DNA from: an uncultured Clostridium sp.
Lineage (GTDB): Bacteria > Bacillota > Clostridia > Lachnospirales > Lachnospiraceae
Length of the DNA: 59,844 bases
Reading direction: 5' to 3'
NCBI RefSeq assembly: GCF_900547735.1
Contig: NZ_URHZ01000027.1
Location: forward strand, 1 to 59,844
The notes beneath the pieces are model-generated. The model worked only from the letters and a program-made list of their open reading frames with translations, did no database searches and was not told the DNA's origin. A program made the translations under genes and the position numbers. Every line of letters starts with the position of its first letter. The stretch's first letter is position 1. This document shows positions 40,639 through 47,584 of the stretch, piece by piece.

Positions 40639-41427
40639 TTAGTCTACCGCATACACGTCAACGGTTTTCAGTCCGTAGTCCAGAGCCTGCTGGTGTGTGT
40701 CAAAGTAGATGTCAAGTTTGTTGTCGACCACGTTGGTTCCAATGTCCTCCACCGTGTAGACGGTATCTCCAATCATCAGCTTTGTGCCGATAGGATAACG
40801 GTTGATGTCTGCCGAGATAGTGTGGTTTGCCGTCGGGACGGTTCCCGAATAGGTCAGCTTGTGGCCTCCCGAGCAGCACTGGGAACAGTTGCAGTATGCA
40901 GTCGTCTGGAATTTACCGAGGTAAGCTCCCTTCGTTCCCTTTGCAGATGAAGCCGGAGCCGGAGTACCGTTATCTCCTGCCGGGCCGTTAGATGTTGACT
41001 TCACATCGGCCTTTGCCGTTTCTTTCTTACTGTACTGGGGAGAACCGTAAATTCTGTTCTTTCCCGAAGCGGTTTCAACGTATCCTTCTATAATAAAGGA
41101 TGATCCCTCCAGGCTGTCCCAATTCACAGTGTAAGAAAATGCGTGATTGCCGTTCCCCAGGCTATCTTTTAAATCGCTACGGTATTGGTCTGCTGTCACT
41201 CTGGCAAGTTCCTTCGCCTCGGTCGTTCCGTCTGTGTAAACATAGAGAACCACTGATGCACTTTTGTCAGGATTATCGGTATCAACTGCCCATCCGCTTA
41301 TGACGGAACCGTTAATCGGATCCAGCTCGCCGTTTGAATTGGCGGCGAAAGATGTAAACACACCCATAAGCATACAGACGATGGACAACGCTGCTACGGC
41401 AAATCCATGGCGTAATCTTGTTATCAT
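40639..41427 (-). CDS. 3D-domain protein, paralogue, 262 aa
   Basis: Same architecture as the protein at 38041: signal peptide (about 10-30), N-terminal module with NGSVISGWAVDTDNPD, linker of about 25 residues (Ser/Pro/Ala-rich), and a 3D domain (FQTTAYCNCSQCCSGGHK, NHTISADINRYPIGTKL, EDIGTNVVDNKLDIYFDTH). It is probably a glycan-strand lytic enzyme or wall-remodelling factor. GAGGAAA precedes the ATG. The promoter is at 41486-41513. Confidence 0.88.
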   Translation of the reverse strand: MITRLRHGFAVAALSIVCMLMGVFTSFAANSNGELDPINGSVISGWAVDTDNPDKSASVVLYVYTDGTTEAKELARVTADQYRSDLKDSLGNGNHAFSYTVNWDSLEGSSFIIEGYVETASGKNRIYGSPQYSKKETAKADVKSTSNGPAGDNGTPAPASSAKGTKGAYLGKFQTTAYCNCSQCCSGGHKLTYSGTVPTANHTISADINRYPIGTKLMIGDTVYTVEDIGTNVVDNKLDIYFDTHQQALDYGLKTVDVYAVD

Positions 41428-41485
41428 GATTTTCCTCGCAATCCGGTTTGTATTTTGTTTTTCACAAATATTATGATGTATTATT

Positions 41486-41513
41486 ATTATATTACAAAAT
41501 TATTAAAAGTCAA
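41486..41513 (-). promoter_or_regulatory. Promoter of the second 3D-protein gene
   Basis: On the minus strand TTGACT (complement of 41508-41513), 16 bp, TATAAT (complement of 41486-41491), the same spacing as in its paralogue. Nothing was seen in 41514-41711. Confidence 0.7.
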
Positions 41514-41711
41514 GATAAACAGCGTTTTGAGGCCGTAAAGGGCTTGATAAAAAGGCTTTTTTAGCATCATTTTGTGACAATATAAAGAACAAATTCTTGG
41601 GAGCGGGCGGCCCGTTTTACACTCTATATGGTAGAGAAAATGCGAGTGGAGCATGAAAAAGCCGGGGAAAATAAAAAATGAATAAAATTCAAAAAAATAT
41701 AGAAAAACGGG

Positions 41712-41740
41712 TTGACAAAAAGAGGGTGAAGTAATATAGT
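41712..41740 (+). promoter_or_regulatory. Promoter of the heat-shock operon
   Basis: TTGACA (41712-41717), 17-bp spacer, TATAGT (41735-41740): a SigA-type promoter directly ahead of CIRCE. Confidence 0.85.
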
Positions 41741-41754
41741 ATCAATTGTAGATG

Positions 41755-41781
41755 TTAGCACTCTCGCAGGTTGAGTGCTAA
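41755..41781 (+). promoter_or_regulatory. CIRCE operator (HrcA-binding)
   Basis: TTAGCACTC (41755-41763), 9-nt spacer, GAGTGCTAA (41773-41781): a perfect CIRCE inverted repeat. HrcA, kept active by GroEL, binds it and represses the operon until heat stress. Confidence 0.98.
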
Positions 41782-41839
41782 TAAATGAAAATCCAGACTT
41801 CCTTCCGGGAAGATGGAAACTGAGAAAGGATGTATGCAG

Positions 41840-42877
41840 ATGGAACTGGATGAAAGAAAGGTTAAGATATTAAAAGCAATAATCCAGACCTATCTGGAAA
41901 CGGGGGAGCCGGTTGGTTCCAGGACGATTTCCAAATATTCCGACCTGCAGTTAAGCTCGGCGACCATAAGAAACGAGATGTCGGATCTGGAAGAACTGGG
42001 ATTCATTGTCCAGCCCCACACTTCGGCGGGCAGGATACCTTCAGACAAGGGCTACAGGTTCTACGTAGACCAGTTGATGAAGGAGAAGGAAAATGAAGTT
42101 ACTGAGATGCAGGAGCTGGTTATCCAGCGCGTGGACAGAGTGGAGCTTCTGCTGAAGCAGCTTGCGAAGCTTCTGGCGGTGAATACGAACTACGCGACGA
42201 TGATAAGCGGTCCCCAGTATCATCACACGAAACTTAAATTTATACAGCTTTCCAGGGTGGAAGCAGGAAAACTCCTGATAGTGACGGTTCTGGAGGGCAA
42301 CATTATTAAGAACTCCATTGTCCGCCTGGACGCTGAACTGAATGACGACGATATTTTAAACCTGAACATTTTGCTGAATAACAGCCTCAACGGGCTGACC
42401 ATTGAACAGATTAACCTCGATGTCATCAGCAAGATGAAGGAACAGGCCGGAGACAGGCGCCAGGTGGTGGATCTCGTGTTAAATGAGGTTGCCGATGCAA
42501 TCAGGGCCAACGAGGAGGATCTTCAGATATACACCGAGGGGACGACGAACATTTTCAAGTACCCGGAACTGAGCGACGGCCAGAAGGCCAGCCAGTTAAT
42601 CAGTACGCTGGAACAGAAGGAACTTCTGAAAAACCTTTTTACGGATTCGGAGGAGGACAGCGGGAAGAACGAAATTCAGGTGTACATCGGCAATGAGACT
42701 CCGGTCCAGTCCATGCAGGACTGCAGCGTTGTGACGGCCAATTACGTTCTGGGAGACGGACTCCGCGGAACAATCGGCATCATCGGGCCGAAACGGATGG
42801 ACTACGAAAAAGTGGTATCTACCCTTCGATCGCTGATGAACCAGTTGGAAGATACTTTTAAAAATGAAGAAAGGTGA
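41840..42877 (+). CDS. hrcA: Heat-inducible repressor HrcA, 345 aa
   Basis: Represses CIRCE-controlled genes. The N-terminal winged helix shows ELDERKVKILKAII, TGEPVGSRTISKYSDLQLSS and the wing IQPHTSAGRIPSDKGYRFYVD-like segment (V in place of I). The C-terminal GAF-like part ends with LGDGLRGTIGIIGPKRMDY. ATG 41840 gives the family start and follows AGAAAGGATG; ATG 41834 and ATG 41813 are in frame. It is the first gene of hrcA-grpE-dnaK-dnaJ and is autoregulated through CIRCE. Confidence 0.96.
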   Translation: MELDERKVKILKAIIQTYLETGEPVGSRTISKYSDLQLSSATIRNEMSDLEELGFIVQPHTSAGRIPSDKGYRFYVDQLMKEKENEVTEMQELVIQRVDRVELLLKQLAKLLAVNTNYATMISGPQYHHTKLKFIQLSRVEAGKLLIVTVLEGNIIKNSIVRLDAELNDDDILNLNILLNNSLNGLTIEQINLDVISKMKEQAGDRRQVVDLVLNEVADAIRANEEDLQIYTEGTTNIFKYPELSDGQKASQLISTLEQKELLKNLFTDSEEDSGKNEIQVYIGNETPVQSMQDCSVVTANYVLGDGLRGTIGIIGPKRMDYEKVVSTLRSLMNQLEDTFKNEER

Positions 42878-42885
42878 GTTGCGAA

Positions 42886-43518
42886 GTGAGCGAAGAGATG
42901 AAAGATATAGAAAAAAATGAAGCCGCAGAAGAAGCAGAAGTAAAAGCGGCCGACGGAAACGGCAGGGAGACGGTGGAAGCCCAGAGCGCCGGAGCACAGG
43001 AAGACTGTGAGACGGCGGAGGCGGAAGAGAGCGCCAAAGAAAAGAATACGGAGAAGAAAGGTTTTTTCTCCAAAAAGAAAGACAAGAAGGATGAGCAGAT
43101 CGAGGATCTGACCGACCGTCTGAAGCGTACAATGGCGGAGTTTGATAATTTCCGTAAGAGAACGGAGAAAGAGAAAGCGGCCATGTACGAAATCGGGGCA
43201 AAGGATATTGTGGAACGAATCCTCCCGGTTGTAGACAATTTTGAGAGAGGGCTTGCAGCCATACCGGAGGCGGAGACGAAGTCAGCATTCGCCGAGGGAA
43301 TGGATATGATATATAAGCAGCTTTTAAAAACACTGGAAGAGGCAGGGGTAAAACCAATCGAAGCCGTAGGCCGGCCGTTTGACCCGAATTTCCACAATGC
43401 GGTTATGCACGTGGACGATGAAAACTACGGGGAGAATGAAATCACCGAGGAATTCCAGAAAGGTTATCTCTACCGCGAAAGTGTGGTAAGACACAGCATG
43501 GTAAAAGTGGCGAACTAG
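42886..43518 (+). CDS. grpE: Nucleotide exchange factor GrpE, 210 aa
   Basis: Releases ADP from DnaK. A long acidic, Ala/Glu-rich N-terminus (about 1-70) leads to the coiled coil (LTDRLKRTMAEFDNFRKRTEKE) and the beta domain with GVKPIEAVGRPFDPNFHNAV and YRESVVRHSMVKVAN. GTG 42886 is chosen because AAGGTGAG lies 7 nt upstream; GTG 42874, overlapping the hrcA stop, is the alternative. It lies between hrcA and dnaK. Confidence 0.95.
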   Translation: MSEEMKDIEKNEAAEEAEVKAADGNGRETVEAQSAGAQEDCETAEAEESAKEKNTEKKGFFSKKKDKKDEQIEDLTDRLKRTMAEFDNFRKRTEKEKAAMYEIGAKDIVERILPVVDNFERGLAAIPEAETKSAFAEGMDMIYKQLLKTLEEAGVKPIEAVGRPFDPNFHNAVMHVDDENYGENEITEEFQKGYLYRESVVRHSMVKVAN

Positions 43519-43634
43519 AGCGTGCTTGAAAAGCAGTTAACTTAAAAGCAATCAGAGTTAAAAAACAGGAAACAGGGTAATAACGGATAATAGTAAATAA
43601 AATTTAAAAGACAATTTTCAGGAGGAAAAAAACT

Positions 43635-45500
43635 ATGAGCAAGATTATCGGTATTGACTTAGGTACAACAAATAGCTGTGTAGCAGTAATGGAAGGCGGT
43701 AAACCGGTTGTTATCGCCAATACAGAAGGCGTAAGAACAACCCCGTCCGTAGTGGCATTCACAAAGACAGGTGAGAGACTGGTAGGTGAGCCTGCAAAAC
43801 GTCAGGCGGTTACCAACGCCGAGAAGACAATTTCTTCTATTAAAAGACATGTGGGTACCGACTACAGAGTATCAATCGACGACAAGAAATATACACCGCA
43901 GGAAATTTCCGCAATGATTCTCCAGAAGCTGAAAGCAGACGCAGAGGCTTATCTGGGAGAAAAAGTAACCGAAGCAGTTATCACGGTTCCTGCATATTTC
44001 AACGATGCCCAGCGCCAGGCAACAAAAGATGCAGGTAAGATCGCCGGTCTGGATGTAAAACGTATCATCAACGAGCCGACGGCGGCAGCCCTGGCATACG
44101 GCCTGGACAATGAAAAAGAGCAGAAGATCATGGTATACGACCTGGGCGGCGGTACATTCGATGTTTCCATCATCGAAATCGGCGACGGCGTTATCGAAGT
44201 TCTTGCCACCAACGGCGACACACGTCTGGGCGGTGACGACTTTGATAACAGAGTAACACAGTGGCTGATTGACGAATTCAAAAAAACAGAGGGAGTAGAC
44301 CTGTCGGCAGACAAGATGGCTCTCCAGAGACTGAAAGAAGCTGCCGAGAAGGCGAAAAAAGAACTTTCTTCCGCAACGACAACCAACATCAACCTTCCGT
44401 TCATCACAGCTACAAGCGAAGGCCCGAAACATCTTGATATGAACCTGACAAGGGCTAAATTCGATGAACTGACAAGAGATTTAATTGAAAGAACGGCAAT
44501 CCCGGTACAGAACGCATTAAAAGATGCGGGAATCACGGCATCCGAACTGGGCAAGGTTCTTCTGGTAGGCGGTTCCACACGTATGCTTTCCGCACAGGAG
44601 AAGGTAAAACAGCTGACAGGCCATGAGCCGAGCAAGTCATTAAACCCGGATGAGTGTGTTGCCATTGGCGCGGCTATCCAGGGTGGCAAGCTGGCCGGAG
44701 ACGCAGGCGCAGGGGATATCCTCCTTCTGGATGTAACTCCACTTTCCCTCTCCATCGAGACAATGGGCGGAGTTGCTACAAGACTGATTGAGAGAAATAC
44801 GACGATTCCTACAAAGAAGAGCCAGATTTTCTCCACGGCAGCCGATAACCAGACCGCGGTAGACATCCATGTAGTACAGGGTGAGAGACAGTTCGCAAAA
44901 GACAACAAGACACTGGGAACCTTCCGTCTGGACGGCATTCTTCCGGCAAGAAGAGGCGTTCCGCAGATTGAAGTTACCTTTGATATCGATGCCAACGGTA
45001 TTGTTAACGTATCTGCAAAAGACCTGGGAACAGGAAAAGAGCAGCATATTACAATTACATCCGGCTCCAACATGTCGGATAACGATATCGACAAAGCTGT
45101 AAAAGAAGCAGCCGAGTATGAGGCACAGGATAAGAAGAGAAAAGAGGCAATTGACGCAAGAAATGACGCCGATTCCATGGTATTCCAGACCGAGAAAGCC
45201 CTGGAAGAGGTTGGCGACAAGATCGATGCAAACGACAAAGCAGCCGTAGAGGCTGACTTAAATGCCCTGAAAGAAGCTATCAACAAAGCCCCGGTTGATC
45301 AGATGACGGATGCTCAGGTGGAAGAAATTAAAGCAGGCAAAGAGAAACTGATGGCAAGTGCACAGGCTCTGTTCACAAAGGTTTACGAGCAGGCACAGGG
45401 AGCTGCAGGAGCACAGGGCGGCCCGCAGGCAGGTCCGGACATGGGCGCAGGCGCACCGCATGATGACAATGTAGTTGACGGAGACTTCAAAGAAGTGTAA
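43635..45500 (+). CDS. dnaK: Chaperone DnaK (Hsp70), 621 aa
   Basis: ATP-dependent Hsp70. The ATPase domain (1-360) begins IIGIDLGTTNSCVAVMEGG and has VYDLGGGTFDVSI and VLLVGGSTRM. The linker DVTPLSLSIE is followed by the substrate-binding domain and a helical lid. The Gly/Ala-rich tail ends VDGDFKEV. The ribosome binding site is CAGGAGGAA. Codon use is strongly biased, as for an abundant protein. Confidence 0.99.
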   Translation: MSKIIGIDLGTTNSCVAVMEGGKPVVIANTEGVRTTPSVVAFTKTGERLVGEPAKRQAVTNAEKTISSIKRHVGTDYRVSIDDKKYTPQEISAMILQKLKADAEAYLGEKVTEAVITVPAYFNDAQRQATKDAGKIAGLDVKRIINEPTAAALAYGLDNEKEQKIMVYDLGGGTFDVSIIEIGDGVIEVLATNGDTRLGGDDFDNRVTQWLIDEFKKTEGVDLSADKMALQRLKEAAEKAKKELSSATTTNINLPFITATSEGPKHLDMNLTRAKFDELTRDLIERTAIPVQNALKDAGITASELGKVLLVGGSTRMLSAQEKVKQLTGHEPSKSLNPDECVAIGAAIQGGKLAGDAGAGDILLLDVTPLSLSIETMGGVATRLIERNTTIPTKKSQIFSTAADNQTAVDIHVVQGERQFAKDNKTLGTFRLDGILPARRGVPQIEVTFDIDANGIVNVSAKDLGTGKEQHITITSGSNMSDNDIDKAVKEAAEYEAQDKKRKEAIDARNDADSMVFQTEKALEEVGDKIDANDKAAVEADLNALKEAINKAPVDQMTDAQVEEIKAGKEKLMASAQALFTKVYEQAQGAAGAQGGPQAGPDMGAGAPHDDNVVDGDFKEV

Positions 45501-45534
45501 TATAATTTCTGATAAGCTGACAGTAATGATAAAA

Positions 45535-45580
45535 AACACGTAGCGGGGATTGGGCAGAGCCCAAGCCCCTTTACGGGTGT
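45535..45580 (+). other. Intercistronic hairpin between dnaK and dnaJ
   Basis: GGGGATTGGGC (45545-45555) pairs with GCCCAAGCCCC (45559-45569) around a 3-nt loop, with further pairing of flanks. It is not followed by a T-run, so it is more likely a processing or stability site that lowers dnaJ relative to dnaK. Confidence 0.6.
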
Positions 45581-45600
45581 TTAGGAGAGGAAGACTTGAC

Positions 45601-46743
45601 ATGGCAGAGAGTAAGAGAGATTACTATGAAGTCTTAGGCGTGTCCAGGGATGCCGATGACGCAGCCCTTAAGAAAGCATACAGAGCACTGGCTAAAAAAT
45701 ACCATCCTGATGCAAATCCGGGCGATCAGGCTGCGGCAGACAAATTTAAAGAGGCATCGGAGGCCTACAGCGTATTAAGTGATCCGGAGAAAAGAAGACA
45801 GTATGACCAGTTTGGCCATGCGGCATTTGACGGAGGGGCAGGCGGAGCCGGCGGCTTCGGTGGATTTGATTTTAACGGCGCGGATATGGGCGATATTTTC
45901 GGCGATATCTTCGGCGATTTATTCGGCGGCGGAAGAAGCAGCCGCGGCAGCAGCAACGGCCCGATGCGCGGAGCCAACGTGCGCACCAGCGTGCGCATCA
46001 CCTTTGAGGAAGCAATTTTCGGCTGTGAAAAAGAGCTGGATTTAAATCTCAAGGAAGTCTGTGACCAGTGTCACGGTACCGGAGCCAAACCGGGAACCCA
46101 GCCGCAGACATGTGCAAAATGTAACGGTAAAGGAAAGATCATGTACACGCAGCAGTCCTTCTTCGGACAGATTCAGAATGTCCAGACATGTCCTGACTGC
46201 GGCGGAACAGGAAAAATCATTAAAGAGAAATGTCCGGACTGCTACGGCACCGGCTTTGTTACAAAGAGAAAGAAAATCAAAGTTACCATCCCGGCCGGTA
46301 TTGACAACGGCCAGAGCCTGCGCGACCGCGGCAACGGTGAGCCGGGCCTCAATGGCGGCGAGAGAGGTGATTTGCTGGTAGAAGTAATCGTATCCCCGCA
46401 TCCGATTTTCAAGCGTCAGGATACAAGCATCTTCTCCACCGTACCGATCTCCTTCGCAAAAGCGGCCTTAGGCGGTCCGATTCGGATCAAGACCGTGGAC
46501 GGAGAAGTGGAGTACGAGGTAAAATCGGGTACCCAGACAGATACCAAGGTGCGCTTAAAAGGAAAAGGCGTGCCGTCCCTGAGAAACAGAAATATCAGGG
46601 GAGATCATTTCGTAACCTTAGTCGTACAGGTTCCGGAGAGAATGAACGAGGCCCAGAAAGAGGCGCTCAAACGGTTCGACGACGCCATGAACGGCGTGAC
46701 GCCGGATGGGGAGAAGCCGAAGAAAAAAGGGCTGTTTAAATAA
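45601..46743 (+). CDS. dnaJ: Chaperone DnaJ (Hsp40), 380 aa
   Basis: Co-chaperone that stimulates DnaK. It has a J domain (5-70) with KKYHPDANPG, a Gly/Phe region (about 75-130), and four zinc motifs (CDQCHGTG, CAKCNGKG, CPDCGGTG, CPDCYGTG), then the substrate-binding C-terminal domains. ATG 45601 with AGGAGAGG upstream; the in-frame ATG at 45550 lies in the intercistronic hairpin. Last gene of the heat-shock operon. Confidence 0.98.
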   Translation: MAESKRDYYEVLGVSRDADDAALKKAYRALAKKYHPDANPGDQAAADKFKEASEAYSVLSDPEKRRQYDQFGHAAFDGGAGGAGGFGGFDFNGADMGDIFGDIFGDLFGGGRSSRGSSNGPMRGANVRTSVRITFEEAIFGCEKELDLNLKEVCDQCHGTGAKPGTQPQTCAKCNGKGKIMYTQQSFFGQIQNVQTCPDCGGTGKIIKEKCPDCYGTGFVTKRKKIKVTIPAGIDNGQSLRDRGNGEPGLNGGERGDLLVEVIVSPHPIFKRQDTSIFSTVPISFAKAALGGPIRIKTVDGEVEYEVKSGTQTDTKVRLKGKGVPSLRNRNIRGDHFVTLVVQVPERMNEAQKEALKRFDDAMNGVTPDGEKPKKKGLFK

Positions 46744-46769
46744 GAAAATGTTTTGCTGATTAAGATAGT

Positions 46770-47063
46770 GGATACTGAGGCAACGGGATCGCGGGCGGAG
46801 CGGGGGACAGGAGTCCCTGGCGCGGCTGCGGGCTCCGAGGGCTGCCTCTAAGCCACAGAAAGACGGACAGCACCGGGGTTCCGGACAATTTCGCTTTGAA
46901 TTCCTGATGAATTCCAAGCTCAGTTGTCCCGTAATCTGCTCCTGATGAGCAAATTACGCCCGGTGCCGTCCGTCTTTCTGCGCCTAAGAGCCACCTCCTC
47001 CCACCCAACGCCCCGCCAGGGACTCCTGTCCCCCGCTCCGCAGGAAAGGGATCGACAGTATCC
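46770..47063. repeat. Long palindrome 1, Y-shaped fold
   Basis: A perfect 28-bp inverted repeat (46795-46822 with 47014-47041), extended by GGATACTG/CAGTATCC at 46770 and 47056, encloses a second 22-bp stem (46856-46877 with 46959-46980, one mismatch). Inside this are two side-by-side hairpins: GGACAA...TTGTCC (about 46882-46929) and GTAAT...ATTAC (46931-46957). It starts about 27 nt behind the dnaJ stop. No coding potential. Confidence 0.85.
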
Positions 47064-47233
47064 GCCATCGTGACAGCCCAAAATTTTTTATGGGGCGGGG
47101 ATGGAGTGAGTGAGGGAGTATGATGGCTGCAGTTCCGGGAATTAGTAGGTCAGCTTGATAACCATTTGTTTTTTAGCCTTTTACACCCTATCATGCCATA
47201 TCCTCAACTCCAACGACGATCCCCCTCCCCCCT

Positions 47234-47449
47234 ATGAAAAAGAGGACAAACAGCGGGAGGCAGGGTGGGGCGGGTGGAAGAATTCCAGTGTTTTTCGTGC
47301 GGAGACAAATCGAGGCCTATGGCCGCAGATAGCAGACCGGTATTATACCTGTATGATAGCTGCGGCCATAGGCCTCGATTTGTCGCAGCCAGAAAAATCA
47401 CGGAATCTTCCTCCCGCCCCGCCCTGCCTCCCGCGTCCGGGTTTTTCAT
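47234..47449. repeat. Long palindrome 2, single long hairpin
   Basis: Arms of about 75 nt (47254-47329 with 47360-47434) pair with few mismatches, ending in a perfect GACAAATCGAGGCC-TATGGCCGCAG stem around a 30-nt loop. ATGAAAAA/TTTTTCAT extends the outside. It lies between palindrome 1 and the L,D-transpeptidase promoter. No gene is visible in 46744-47584. Confidence 0.85.
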
Positions 47450-47488
47450 CCCCCCCCCTCCCTTAATAAAATGGTAAACTTTCGTAAG

Positions 47489-47517
47489 TTGACTTCCTAT
47501 AATTTCTTCTATACAAT
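47489..47517 (+). promoter_or_regulatory. Promoter of the L,D-transpeptidase gene
   Basis: TTGACT (47489-47494), 17 bp, TACAAT (47512-47517), about 68 nt before the ATG. Confidence 0.7.
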
Positions 47518-47584
47518 TAGACAATGGCTGACACCGTCAAAATTTATTTAACAGTTTTTGGATCAGAGAGGGAGATAAGGTCAG

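Noticed and set aside
43949..45286. 445-aa minus-strand frame opposite dnaK
   Set aside because: Shadow of the highly biased dnaK codons.
46618..47524. Frames of 70-106 aa in the two long palindromes
   Set aside because: Both strands are open only because of the palindrome; no ribosome binding sites.
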